From NCBI GenBank assembly GCA_002435385.1, contig DJMN01000060.1, positions 39,225 through 103,224 of the forward strand: a stretch of 64,000 bases of DNA. Direction: 5' to 3'. Position 1 is the first letter of the stretch. Each line of letters opens with the position of its first letter. Below are positions 45,129 through 55,925 of this stretch, one piece after another. This DNA comes from Patescibacteria group bacterium UBA6489. Its GTDB lineage: Bacteria > Patescibacteriota > Gracilibacteria > BD1-5 > UBA6164. The notes beneath the pieces were generated by a model. The model searched no databases and was not told the origin of the DNA. It worked only from the letters and a program-made list of their open reading frames with translations. The translations under genes were made by a program, and so were the position numbers.

Positions 45129-45749
45129 ATGTATCCAGACTCTTTTACATTTATTGACTATATGTTAACTTTATTATTTGTCTGAATATGATCACTCTTT
45201 ATAGTCATATGAGCAGATAAATTATACAAAATATATTTTGGTGTCATCATCTGATTCCTTATATTCCTTACATTAAACGCTCAAATAGAAAATCTAGAAA
45301 TCATCTATTCTGAGATCCTATGACCATTTCAAAGCTTCCTAGTAAAAAATAAAGAAACAGTTTTATGAACTATAACATGCTTTATTCCAATCTTTTGAGT
45401 TTTTGCAGCATTAAATCAAAGTGTAGACTTAAAACAAAAACCTAGAATTGCAACTATTATAATAACTTGAACTTTTTTACCAATTGTGATTTTATGAATA
45501 TTTGCCTATATTTCAGTAAACTCATATGCAAGACTTGAATTCTTATCAGATATACTAAGCATATTTTCAAACTCTTATATATTTCACCTTCTAAAAGAAA
45601 ACAACTACTTAGTTTTTCTAACTATAATTTTTTTAATATTCTACAAAATAATACTTTCTATCTTTGTTTATATGTTTAGTAATATATTTAGTAAAGTTAT
45701 AACGAAAGTCAAGGAAAAATATTATCAAAAAGAAAAAGAGATGGTTTAA
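45129..45749 (+). CDS. Hypothetical polytopic membrane protein
   Basis: A 206-residue protein with five hydrophobic segments (TLLFVGIGSLFIVIGADKLY, YFGVIIGFLIFLTLNA, TITCFIPIFGVFAALN, TIIITGTFLPIVILGIFAYI and VFLTIIFLIFYKIILSIFVY). The general layout resembles CvpA-like or colicin-uptake small membrane proteins, but no motif is decisive. It is coupled to rlmE upstream. Its stop overlaps the stop of the convergent ATPase gene by four bases, inside a hairpin. Confidence 0.68.
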
Positions 45750-45761
45750 TAATCTCTTTTT
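45731..45761. terminator. Hairpin across the convergent gene ends
   Basis: AAAAGAGAT and ATCTCTTTT arms around GGTTTAATA, with T and A runs on the outer sides. It spans the last codons of both genes. Confidence 0.6.
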
Positions 45762-46804
45762 ACAACTGAATCCTTAGAAAATGTCATAGTAATAAGAGCT
45801 CAATGAATATTAAAATCTCATTCAAATTTTTTAGCTCTTGTTTTTTTCATTTCATCATCTCTATGTTTTTTTGAAATAAACCTTGTTGGCAATCACTCTA
45901 ATCATACTCAAAGATTTATCATAGGATTCCTAGAGTTATCTAATCAAAGCCCTGTACTATTTCTCTTACTAAATCCTTTCTCTAATATTTTTCAAGCATC
46001 CTCTCCATTTCAAAAAGAAATACCTGGTCAATCATCTGCCACAAATAATTTTACAAAACCATATCTTTCTTGAGTATAGAATTTTACTTTTTTAGCTCAC
46101 CATTTAGAAGAATTTTGTAATATATTCCAAACAGTCATATAGACATCTCATTTAAGTCAGTCTATAAATATATTCTCATCAACATCAGACAGATCTATTT
46201 CCAAGTTTGCATCCATCAACATGATTGTCCCCAACAATTCCCTTAAATTAAATTTCTCTTTTCAAGCATCAATAAAGTCCATCTTATCTTCTTTTGATTT
46301 CAACCTAGATAAAGAAAAGGATTGCAAAAAATATAAGAAATGATTCAATTCTGAGAAAAAAGATCCAGTTAAATTCATATTAATGAATGAATTAATATCT
46401 CATGATAAAATCATTCACTTAATTGCTTCAAATGTACACATGGCTAAACCTAAATCATGTTTAACTTCCTCTGAATAAGGAACAGCATCTAAAATATCCT
46501 TTAATAAATCTATCTTTTTAACAAGATTAATCAAATCTACCTTAAGTTTTTCATCAATTCTTTCTTCTCAATCTATCATCTTATCAATTCATGCCTTTGT
46601 TGAATCTATCAATCCTCCAAGCCCCATAGAATATCAAGCAGAAGCTGATGTATTTTCTATCTCTGATAGTAAGGAGTCTACCCCCCTTTTCTCCAAAAGA
46701 TCTTTTCTTCTATTTAACCTTAAACACAAGTCAAACATAATATAGTTCTTACCATAATATTCAACAATATCATACCACAAAAAACAAAAAAAGTCACTAT
46801 TCAT
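45746..46804 (-). CDS. Histidine-kinase-type ATPase (HATPase_c) protein
   Basis: A 352-residue cytosolic protein. A helical N-terminal half contains KHDLGLAMCTFEAIKGMILS, an HisKA-like helix with the H in EEVKHDLG as the candidate phosphoacceptor. The C-terminal Bergerat fold has the N box VWNILQNSSKWGAKKV, G1 VADDGPGIS and G2 KGFSKRNSTGLGLDNSRN. No membrane segment and no receiver domain are seen, so it may be a soluble sensor kinase or an anti-sigma-like kinase. No response regulator lies nearby. The glycines in G1 and G2 are partly TGA. Confidence 0.78.
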
Positions 46805-46831
46805 AACTCTTTTTTGAAATTTTTAAATACT

Positions 46832-48193
46832 CTAACTATTCTTCCTAATCAACCCAAACTCTCCAGGATTTCTCTCACAATTCACCCAAACTTCATAACT
46901 TCCCCCATGAGCTACATCCACATCTTCCGCTATTTCCTTATCAAAAACATATTTTTTCTCAAAATCAGTCTTCTTTTTTTCTAAAGAATGATTTAACCTA
47001 GTCTTATAAATCTTTTCAACCTTTTCTTTTATTATCCCATCTGGAGTAACTATCTCAACCTCATTTCAAACCTCAAACCTATTTTTTACTTCAACCCTTA
47101 CAAGCTTATTCTCTTCATCATAATCCCTAAGAATTCCTAAAAAAGCCTTAGTTCAAAAACTATTATTTCTCTCGTAAAACTGAGCATTATCATTAGGATT
47201 ACCAGCTAAAAATCATGGAATATATCCCCTATTTGCTATACCAAACAACTCTTCTGATAACTCCTCACTATCATAATCTTCTCATTTTTCTAATGCATCT
47301 AAAGCTTTCCTATAAGCAAGTCCAACAGAAGCTAAATAATTTACAGTCTTATTTCTTCATTCGATTTTAAAACTTATAACTCAAGCATCCTTCAAATCCT
47401 TCAAATAATCTATAGCCATCAAATCCCTAGAATTCATCAAATAACTACCATACTCATCCTCATCCATCTCCATAATATCTCAAGGTCTTTCTTTTTCCTC
47501 CAAATAATAATTTCACTTCAATTCCTCATACTCCTCAGGTCTTCAAGTAACAACTTCTAACTCTTCTTCACTTCTCTCACTTTTAAATACTTTATATTGC
47601 CATCTACAAGAATGACTACAAGTACCCTGATTAGAGTCCCTATTACTCAAGTAGTTTGAAATAAGACACCTACCACTATAAGCCATACAAATAGCACCAT
47701 GAACAAAAGCTTCAAGTTCTATATCGGGAACATTTTCATGAATTTCCTTTATCTCCTTTATAGAAATTTCCCTACTCAATATAATTCTCTCAACTCAAAT
47801 CTCTTTCCAAAATTGAGCCTGAGCCCAATTGGTATTATTAGCTTGTACAGAAAGATGAATAACAGCTTCAGGAAATTCTTTTCTAACTATGTTTATAAGT
47901 CATGGATCAGACATTATAAAAGCATCAGGTTTATAACTCATCATCTTTTTAAACTGAGCCATAAAAGGTTTTATTTTTGCATTATGAGCATAAATATTTG
48001 CAGTAAAATATATTTTTTTTCATAAATTATGAGCATATTTAACAGCATATTCTAAATCATCCATAGTAAAACTATTTGTTCTAGCTCTCAAAGAAAACAT
48101 AGGAGCTCAAACATAAACTGCATCTGCCCCATAAGCAAAAGCATATTTCATTTTTTCTACACTACCAGCTGGCATTAAAAGTTCTAATTTCAT
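46832..48193 (-). CDS. U32 peptidase-family protein (tRNA/rRNA hydroxylation type)
   Basis: A 453-residue protein starting MKLELLMPAGSVEKMKYAFA, followed by YGADAVYVGAPMFSLRART, IYFTANIYAHNA and LSVQANNTNWAQAQF. The four-Cys metal/Fe-S block is EAFVHGAICMAYSGRCLISN plus GTCSHSCRWQY, the hallmark of peptidase U32. Members such as TrhP and RlhA are now known to act in hydroxylation of tRNA wobble uridine or 23S rRNA, using prephenate, so a modification role is more likely than proteolysis. The C-terminal beta-barrel extension (FEVGNEVEIVTPDG) is present. It lies 28 bases upstream of the ATPase gene. Confidence 0.9.
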
Positions 48194-48297
48194 ATTTAAA
48201 TTTGGTTAAGAAATTTTAGAGATTTTATTTATTTAGAGGGATTAGTCAAAAGAAAGTGAAGTTTAGTTATAATGCTATTTATGTACTATGGTTTTAA

Positions 48298-48343
48298 TCC
48301 ATCCCCTCGTATCTCGGTACTTCCTTTGCAAAAGGAAGAAATC
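48298..48343. repeat. Second-family palindromic repeat, left of the Septu-like pair
   Basis: CCATCCCCTCGTATCTCGG followed by TACTTCCTTTGCAAAAGGAAG. It matches 33874-33920 (inverted) and 60959-61012. The rest of the 273-base gap 48194-48466 is AT-rich with promoter-like sequence and no gene. Confidence 0.8.
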
Positions 48344-48466
48344 TTAATCTAGATAAATAATATTTATTTACAGAAAAAGTTGGAATGTTCTTTTGACTCA
48401 AAAACGAATAATCATATTATCTGTTTGTATACTTTTCAAAAGAGATTAATTAAAAATTTTAAAGTT

Positions 48467-50200
48467 ATGTCAGAAGAAAATAAAAATAGTTTTATAGAGA
48501 AAATAGAATTTGCAGAGGATTTTCCTCCTTTTTCTAGTGGAGATAAAATTGAATTTTGATGAAAAAAAGAGGTTCAAGATTTGATGGAGTTTCATTTGAA
48601 AGATAAAGAAAATGCTAGTAGATTTAAGATAAATTGTGTTTTGGGGAATAATTGAGGATGAAAAAGTAACTTATTAGAAGCTATTTATTCTTCAAAGGAA
48701 AATAATTGAGACATTTCTATATCAGGCTTTTTAAATGCTTGAAAAAAAATTTTAAAAATACAATGTAATAGTTGTATTGATTATTGTGACTGTCTAGATA
48801 AGACAATAACAATATTAGATGATTTTTTTATTTTAAGTAAAAATAAAGATTGAAGTATCCATAAAAATTTATTTAATTGAAGATGATATGAGAAGTTTTT
48901 AATTTCATCTAATAACTTTCTACTTAGAAATAAAACTATAAATGAAATTTTCTCTTATTTTTTAAAAGAAAAACTTAATGAAAGCTGATTTTTAGATTTT
49001 AATCTAGAACTAAGATTCTGATATACAAAATATAATATATTACCAGAATTATTAGAAAAATTGAATAAACTAAGTTGGGATTGAATTAATAAAGATAAAT
49101 TTGAAAATTTTTGTTCAACTATACTCTATTTAAAATGATTTTGATGAACTATTACAACTCCAGATTTATTCTATCCAAATATTATAGAATTATTAAAAAA
49201 GGATAATGAATTCTTTTATGTATTTTTATCTTTTTCAGGAATTTTAAGTGACATATTAAAACTATTACTCCATAAATGAAGCTCTAAAATTGTAATACAA
49301 GCAGATGGTAGTATATCATGATTCTGGTTTTATCACTATATATCAATTTTAGAAAAAGCTTGAATTGAAAAAAATTGAACTGATGAAAAAAGTAAACTAT
49401 TAAATAGAATAATTACTTTATTTGAAACATTAAAAAATGATATTCAAAATGTAAATGGACTCAATTTAAATGAATATGTAAAATGAAGTTGATCTGCAAT
49501 ATTTAAAACAACAATACCAACTTTATTTAAAGAAATTTACGAAGAAACTAAGAATACTTATATAACTTCTTTTGAATGAATAAAGTTTACTGAACAAGAA
49601 ATAGAATTTTTATGAGAAAACTTTCCTATAGATTTAAAGTTAAAAAATAAAGATTTTTCTGATTTATCATCTTGAGAAAAATTAATTTTAGCAAGATTCA
49701 CAAATATTTATGAATATGTTGAAAAATATAAATATTGAGAAAAATTCACAATTCTTATTGACGAACCAGACCTACACCTCCACCTAGAATGGCAAAGAAA
49801 ATACATCCAAAAATTAGTTGATGTCTTTTCAACCTTACCCAAAGAAATAAAACTTCACTTTATCATTGCAACTCATAGTCCTTTCATAATTTCAGATTTA
49901 CCAAAAGAAAGTCTAGTACTACTTGAGAATTGAAAACAAAAAAAATATAAAAAAGAAACCTTCTGAGCAAATTTCATAGATTTAATAAGAGACTGATTTT
50001 TCTTTGAAAATGAAAATCTTATGTGAAGTTTCGCAGAAAATATTATTTGAGATATCGCAGAAGCCAAAAGACAAGAAATAACAAATGATAACGAGAATGA
50101 AAATAAAGAACTAATTACAAATATTGAGAATAATATTTGAGATAAATTTTTAAGAGACAATCTGTTATATTTTAAGAAAAGAAAAAATGAGACTAATTAA
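48467..50200 (+). CDS. ptuA: Septu-like PtuA ATPase (antiphage)
   Basis: A 577-residue AAA/ABC-class ATPase. Walker A is LGNNGGGKSNLLEAI, with the Lys at residue 66 and two of its glycines TGA-coded; an ABC-type signature LSSGEK is at 400-405; Walker B with the catalytic Glu is LIDEPDLHLH at 431-438, and IIATHSPFIISDLP supplies the switch His. The long middle region is helical. This arrangement fits the RecF/OLD/PtuA group. The stop overlaps the start of an HNH gene by 14 bases, the gene pair that defines Septu systems. Dispersed repeats flank the pair. Without a search, other ATPase-HNH defence types remain possible. Confidence 0.68.
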
Positions 50201-51026
50201 AAACATTCATAAAATAATCTCTGATATTATTTGCGAAAAAGAACAAGAAAGAATGAAAAAAAATTTTTTTGATTTCTTAAATAAATGAGAAGTTGAAAAA
50301 TTTAATATATCAAAAGAAGAAATATGAGAAACAAAAGAACAAAAAGAAAACAGAAAAAAATATAAAAAATATGATTCTAAGTCTAAAAAAAATAAAGAAT
50401 TAAAAGAGACTTTTCTTAAAAGAGTTTGTGAAGATTCAAATTCCTTCTGTTGCTATTGCTGAAAAGATAAACTAACTCATTTTTGATGAGATTGATGAAC
50501 TTTTAAAAGATTATACGATATAGAACATTTTTTACCTAGAAGTAAATTCCCAGACTTATCTATAAATTTATATAACTGGTTACCTGTATGTATGTCTTGT
50601 AATCAAAGACTGAAAAAAGATAAAAACCCGTTAAATAGTTGAGAAATCTTTCACCCATATTTTTGATTTATTCCAGCTATTCAAGATAAACCTTTCACTT
50701 TCTGAGATACAGAAACTCTAGACACAAAATATTCTTTCAAAGAAAATGAAAGAAAAGAATTAATTTATAATTCAGACCACTCAAAATTTTTCAGACTACC
50801 TGAAATTTATTTAAATTCTCAAGATACTTTCAATACCTTTAACTTCATCCAAGATAAAAGAACAAAAATGAAAGATGAAAAAATAAGATTTAAAGAAAAT
50901 TCTAAAACAGATACCGAATTAAAAGACTATTTCTTCAAAAACTACTACCCAAAATCAGAAAACGAAATCCTAAAATACTCTAATTGAAAACTAAAAAAAG
51001 ATTTAATTGAAAATTTAGAATTATAA
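50187..51026 (+). CDS. ptuB: Septu-like PtuB HNH endonuclease
   Basis: A 279-residue HNH nuclease. A charged helical N-terminus (to about residue 80) precedes a treble-clef site: C88-x2-C91 (CCYCGKD), the catalytic His114 in DIEHFLPRSKFPDLS, then NWLPVCMSCNQRLKKDKNPL with C135/C138 and N139. The IEHFxPxS and NLL..C..CN pattern is that of the TIGR02646/PtuB family that works with PtuA or retron Ec78. It overlaps the ATPase gene and is translated from an internal ATG, implying coupling and fixed stoichiometry. The HxxNxxC residues look intact, so the nuclease is probably active. Confidence 0.7.
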
Positions 51027-51041
51027 CTTTCCAATTTTGTA

Positions 51042-51088
51042 GCCTCTTTCTCCTGACAAGGAGAGAGAATTCAAGAGAGAGGTCTAAC
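51042..51088. repeat. Dispersed palindromic repeat, right of the Septu-like pair
   Basis: CCTCTTTCTCCTGACAAGGAG followed by AGAGAATTCAAGAGAGAGG, 16 bases after the ptuB-like stop; nearly identical to 44392-44435. Confidence 0.8.
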
Positions 51089-51751
51089 TATAACCTAATC
51101 CTGTACACAATATTGAAACAACAGCCAATAAAAACCACAAAAAAATAACACCCTTTAACCAAAAATTAGATAAAAATCTCTATAAAATTTACAAATTTCC
51201 TTCATAAGCTTCTTGTCTTAAAATAGCAGAAATATTAACACATCTACCTTTCCTAAAACAAAAAATAAAAATAAAATTTCTAAAACCCTCAAAACATGAA
51301 TATAATACTATTAACAAGTTAAACAAAAACTTGTCGCTCTTTAACAAGGATATTACTTCTCCAGAATGGAACTTATACAACCTAATAAGACCTCCTAACA
51401 AAACTATTCAACTTCCAGTTGAACAAAAACAAAAAATAAAAGGTGAAAGTTATACTTATATTTGAGATAATTTAAAATAAATTGTTTCAAACATAAGTAT
51501 AACACAATATTCACCACAACTCTAAAAAAAAAGTAACAACAAGTTACATAAAAATAAAAATACAAAAGAGAATGGTGAATTAGCTCTTCAAAAAAATTAC
51601 CCAAGAGAAGTTTTATTCTAGAATACACTAACAGTTCAAAGAATCTTTAGTCTATTCATAGAAAAGCAAAGGTTAGTTTTTCAAAAACCGATCTTTTCTC
51701 CACTAGGTGAATTTTTTACTCCCTAGTTATGTGGGACAAGACAAATAAACA

Positions 51752-51793
51752 AAATCAAGTTGATATTTACCAAAATACACTTGATTTTTTTTT
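51752..51793 (+). terminator. Orphan terminator
   Basis: AAATCAAGT and ACTTGATTT arms around an 18-base loop, followed by nine T. No intact gene ends here, so it closes a decayed gene or a small RNA. Confidence 0.6.
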
Positions 51794-51860
51794 GCTTTAA
51801 AAAATATTTTTAATATCATAAAATTTATTCTAGAATAAAATAAATTCTAAAGGTTACAAT

Positions 51861-51893
51861 CAGCTTGTTAACAGAGGGTTTTAACCCTTTGAA
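51861..51893 (+). repeat. Hairpin repeat, copy 2
   Basis: CAGCTTGTTAACAGAGGG followed by TTTTAACCCTTTGAA, near-identical to 24505-24537. It keeps the AGGG/CCCT stem; changed bases fall at stem and loop positions. Confidence 0.55.
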
Positions 51894-51932
51894 TATTTTA
51901 TCTAAAGTATTTATATCCTAAGCCTCAAAACT

Positions 51933-52388
51933 ATGAACCTAAAAAACAACTACAATATCCTACTTTCAAACTGACAAGTAGAAAACAAAACACTAAAAGA
52001 CATACTATCAAATTCAGATAAAACAATCCTATACTTCTACCCAAAAGACAACACCCCATGATGTACAATAGAAAACAAAGATTTCACTTGCCTAAAAGAA
52101 AAGTTTAAAGAAAAATGAGTTTCTATAATCTGAGTTTCAAAAGACTCTATAGAATCTCACAAAAAATTCACAGAAAAACATGAATTAACTATTGATTTAA
52201 TATCAGACCAAGAACTAACTTTACACAAAGAACTATTAGCCTATTGAGAAAAAAATAACTACTGAAAAATAGTTATGTGAGTAATCAGATCTACATTTTT
52301 AGTAGACAAAGAATGAAACATTTTAAAAGAATATAGAAATGTAAGAGCTAAATGACATGCTGAGAGAGTGTTGAGAGAGTTAAATTAA
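51933..52388 (+). CDS. bcp: Thiol peroxidase, Bcp/PrxQ family
   Basis: Peroxiredoxin of 151 residues reducing hydroperoxides with thioredoxin-type electrons. FYPKDNTPGCTIENKDF holds the peroxidatic Cys44 and its Thr/Pro partners; a second Cys at position 53 is not at the usual CP+5 spacing, so the resolving cysteine is uncertain. GVSIIGVSKDSIESHKKFTE and the late KGHAERVL ending are PrxQ features, with IRSTFLVDKEGNIL carrying the conserved Arg. It is preceded by a hairpin repeat and converges with the following gene, 6 bases between stops. Confidence 0.93.
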
Positions 52389-52394
52389 TTAATC

Positions 52395-53192
52395 TTATAA
52401 ATAATCAAATAAGAAATTTTCTTTAGGATTCTTTCACTCAAAATCAATAAATTTTTCTACTGACCAAGTAAAATCTTGTAAAACATTAGTCATCAAATTG
52501 TTTTTAAACAAATTATTTTGTATAATACTCAAGTTTCAAGTTAATGATACAGGAATTTTAACCTCATTTCAGAATCATTCTATATTATAAGCAGTCAGAG
52601 CAACACAACTATTAGTATTAATTCAAGAAATAATCACTGGTATTTCTTGGTATCTAGCTGACTTTAACAAATCCTTAGTTTTTAATACATTACTATGTTG
52701 CAAATCTAAATATGAACTATTTGCTTCTCATCACAAAATCCTATTTATAGACTTCTTGAAAAAGAAATTAATATTTCAAGGTAATTTTAAAGCATTACTA
52801 TTTTTCTTCAAAACAATAAAATTTGAAGTATTATTTCTAATAGTTTCTGTTATCCTAGAAAGAGTATTTCAATATTTTTTTCATTCACATTCAACTAATA
52901 TAAAGACTCATCAATTACAATTAAGTATTTTCTCTATTCTTTTTGATATATTAGCAGTTAACTTATCTGGTATCTTTTCTAGCATATTAAAAACACTTGG
53001 AGTTATTTCAGGAAAATCAACCATTTTTAAATACTCACATTTTCAATTAGAATGTGTATATTTATATTCAACATTATAAATTAAATCTTTAAACCTTTCT
53101 ATAAATAATTCTTGCATATCAATAATCATCATCAATTCTCATCAATTCTCTAGACAAGATTTCATCTCTTTTTCTGAACCAAACTTATTCAT
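52395..53192 (-). CDS. Isochorismatase-family cysteine hydrolase
   Basis: A 265-residue protein of the nicotinamidase/isochorismatase fold. MMIIDMQELFIERF gives the catalytic Asp25 in the DMQ motif, FIVLKKNSNAL a candidate catalytic Lys, and VIISGINTNSCVALTAYNI the nucleophile Cys196 in the TNxCVxxTA motif. GVFILVECEGKKYGNTL is the following or preceding sheet strand with the usual VFI.V pattern. Several insertions make it longer than typical nicotinamidases (about 180-215 residues). Substrate unknown; NAD recycling is one possibility. Confidence 0.68.
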
Positions 53193-53378
53193 ATTTTAAT
53201 ATTTACAAAACCTGAAAATTACTATTAATATAATTAAAATATCTCGAAAGTCAATCTGTATTTTTTATACCACAAATAATTTTCACAAAAAGTATACCAA
53301 AATATAACTTTTAAAGTAGACTTTTAGCAATAGAAAAGTATATTATACAAGAATATTTATTTCATAATACAAACACAA

Positions 53379-54074
53379 ATGAAATTCAAAAAAAAGTTTA
53401 TAAAAACAAGAACATACTTGTGGATTATGATTGTAGCATTACTAACAATGCTATGACTTTTAATCTTTGGAGGTAATATGTCTAAAGAAAATCTATCATT
53501 AACAGAAGACATAACTTCTGAAACAGAAACTAATACTACTACATTAGAACCAGAAAACGAAACATCATACACTACATGAGAAACAGAATCAGGAACTGAA
53601 ACTGCAACAGATGAGCCAATAGAAGATGAAACAGAATTAATAGAAAACCTAACCTCAGATGAAGGAACTACAAAATGAAAAGAAATAATTAAAAACTTCT
53701 TTGAATACGGAAACAAATGAGACTATCTAAAAGCATGTAATCTTCTAACAAAAGACAAATGTTTTTCAACAGATTGAAAAAACTTATGACTATTTTCTAG
53801 ATTCTGGACAAAACTAGATGGATGATATACAATATTAAGCGTGGAAAAAGCAAAAGAACAACCAACCGCAGATGAAACTATCTATTGTGTAAAATATGAA
53901 TACAAATTAAAAGACGATTTAAGTCCTGATAAAATAAAGGAGACTTTCCAATACAGACTTATTAAAACAGAAGACTGAACAGAAAAAATAAAATCTAGAG
54001 TATGTGAAGAAATAACAAAATGATGAAAAAATATAAAATGTAGTGTAATCACACCAAAGTTCTATTGTAAATAA
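53379..54074 (+). CDS. Membrane-anchored hypothetical protein with Thr/Glu-rich linker
   Basis: A 231-residue protein: a basic N-terminus, one hydrophobic anchor (YLWIMIVALLTMLGLLIF), a low-complexity Thr/Glu/Ser linker of about 60 residues (TETNTTTLEPENETSYTTGE), and a C-terminal domain of about 130 residues with five cysteines (KACNLL, DKCFST, YCVKYEY, SRVCEE, FYCK). The domain pattern, including EIIKNFFEYGNKGDYLKACN, resembles small NTF2-like or DUF4878 extracytoplasmic domains. A strong terminator follows. Likely surface exposed; function unknown. Confidence 0.65.
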
Positions 54075-54088
54075 TCTAAACATCCCCC

Positions 54089-54122
54089 AAAAGACATCAG
54101 TTTTAGAACTGATGTCTTTTTA
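54089..54122 (+). terminator. Terminator
   Basis: AAAAGACATCAGTT and AACTGATGTCTTTT arms around TTAG with a T tail. Confidence 0.9.
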
Positions 54123-54180
54123 ATTTTACAGAAATTAGTTTTTCTTATTCCCTCTTTACATATATAATATCATTTTTCTT

Positions 54181-54220
54181 CCCCTCTCCTCACAAAGGAG
54201 AGGGGTTAGGGGGGAGGTTA
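54181..54220. repeat. Dispersed palindromic repeat
   Basis: CCCCTCTCCTCACAAAGGAG followed by AGGGGTTAGGGGGGAGG, between the hypothetical gene and htpX. Confidence 0.8.
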
Positions 54221-54311
54221 GAAACAAGGATAGACCAGGGTGGTAATTAGTTTTTGACAAAAAAACACATTCCCATAAAATATTACCACTATAATTATTA
54301 ATTTTTACATT

Positions 54312-55208
54312 ATGTTTAAAAGAATAGCATTATTTTTATTTACAAACATATTAATCATTACACTTGTAAGCTTAGTTATGTTTGTCCTAAGCATGTACTT
54401 CTGAATAAATATCGAAGAATATTTGTCAAGCTATATCGGATTACTTGCGTTCTGTTCTATATTCTGATTTGCATGATCATTCATAAGTCTATCCCTTTCA
54501 AAATGGATGGCAAAAAGAGCACATAAAATAAAACTACTAACAAAAGACAATTTCTATGACCTTTCAGATAAAGAAAAATTAGTATATGAAACAGTTGAAA
54601 ACTTAGCAGAAGTAAATCAGATAAAAATGCCAGAAGTATGAGTTTACTCTTCAAACGATATAAATGCCTTTGCTACATGACCATCTAAAAACAACTCTAT
54701 AGTTGCAGTATCAACAGCACTTTTAGAAAATATGCAAAAAGATGAAATAGAATGAGTAGTTGCACATGAAATATCTCATGTAGTATCATGAGACATGGTT
54801 ACAATGTCTTTAATGCAATGAATAGTAAACACCTTTGTTATATTTTTCTCTAGAATTATAACTCGTATAATAGATAGCTACTTAGACGAATGATTATCAA
54901 ATATGTCTTACTACTTTATAAACATAACACTTCAAACTATTTTTTGACTATTAGCATCTATATTAGTAATGAAATTTTCAAGATACAGAGAATTTAAAGC
55001 AGACGAATGAAGTGCAAAATTTGTATGAAAAGAAAAAATGATAAAAGCTCTTAAAGCACTTGATAAAACAACTAACATTATTTGAAAAGATTTACAACTA
55101 GCAACAATGAAAATAAATGATAAAAAAAGAACATGAATACAAAAACTATTATCTAGCCACCCAAGTATAGAAGAAAGAATACAAAAATTAGAAAATATAA
55201 TTTTATAA
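54312..55208 (+). CDS. htpX: Membrane zinc metalloprotease HtpX
   Basis: M48-family quality-control protease of 298 residues. Two N-terminal membrane helices, then MPEVGVYSSNDINAFATGPS, the zinc-binding VVAHEISHVVSGDMV (HEISH near residue 152), two further helices and the third ligand Glu in FSRYREFKADEGSAKF. LSSHPSIEERIQKLE is the standard C-terminus. Length and topology match HtpX. It is monocistronic between repeats and the SLH genes, and belongs to the envelope-maintenance set of the window. Confidence 0.96.
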
Positions 55209-55307
55209 AAACAAAAAATCTAAAATCAAGCTCAAAATAAATAAAATATTGTACAAAAACTATTTTTAAATAAAATTAAACTACAAAATTATAAATAAAT
55301 AAAAAAT

Positions 55308-55880
55308 ATGAAAAAATATATAGCAACAACATTATTGGCAATATTAATCCTTACAAACATTACATATTCTTATACTTCAGAAGAAGTAAAATCAGCTGAC
55401 TTTTTGGCATACATTTGAGTTATCGTAAGTAGAGAAAATGAATCTGACTATGAGTTAGATAATAAAATAACAAGAAGAGAAATGTTAAAAGTTATGATGA
55501 ATATGTCATGAACTGAAATAATAGAAAAATGTGAATGAAAATTCTCTGATATGACAGCTAGTGATTGGTGATGTAAATATGCTGAAATAGCTCTTGAAAA
55601 TGGTATGATTGCAGCTAATTCTTCATTCAGACCTGATGATAACATCTCAAAAATAGAAGCCCTAAAAATGATATTCAAATGAATCAACTTAGAAAGAGAA
55701 GAAAATACAGACTGGAAAGTATGATATGTAAACACTGCTGTAGATAGCTGAATCATAGATTCTGCTTTTACTGACTATGATACCCTTGCAAAAAGATGAT
55801 GGATTTTCAACTCAGCTAGAGAAGCAATAATATTTACTGATGCTTCACTTATAGAAATACTTGAATTCTTAAACCTTTAG
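55308..55880 (+). CDS. SLH-domain exported protein 1
   Basis: A 190-residue secreted protein. The signal peptide (YIATTLLAILILTNITYS) is followed by two S-layer homology-like modules: ITRREMLKVMMNMSG with KFSDMTASDWWCKYAEIALE and GMIAANSSFRPDDNISKIEA with LKMIFKGINL, then a GYVNTAVDSGIID half-module. SLH modules anchor proteins to secondary wall polymers. Two cysteines (EKCEGKF, WWCKY) are shared with the next gene and may pair. The protein consists of little beyond SLH, so it could be an S-layer fragment or an anchor for a partner. Confidence 0.82.
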
Positions 55881-55925
55881 AAATTTTTATTAAGAAATAA
55901 AACTTTAATAAAAACAAAAAATAAA

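Larger units (their letters stand above)
51027..51932. other. Long stretch without an intact gene, remnants of reading frames
   Basis: No full gene could be read on either strand. Plus-strand fragments look protein-like but lack starts and are broken by stops or shifts: one ending KLDKNLYKIYKFPS at about 51200, one running from about 51207 to 51480 containing DITSPEWNLYNLIRPPNKTI, and a short one containing ENGELALQKNYPREVLF near 51575-51620. These suggest a decayed accessory gene next to the defence pair. A CCACTAGG/CCTAGT.TGTGG hairpin at about 51700-51736 and a terminator at 51752-51793 also leave room for a small RNA. Confidence 0.4.

Noticed and set aside
51189..51628. Two minus-strand open frames in the region after the HNH gene
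   Set aside because: Their translations are hydrophobic/aromatic composition artefacts of AT-rich DNA with no domain pattern, and the opposite strand contains more protein-like fragments.
51560..51760. tmRNA or RNase P RNA candidate
   Set aside because: No tRNA-like TTCGAC start, no recognisable tag frame and CCA-type end, and none of the RNase P conserved blocks were found.
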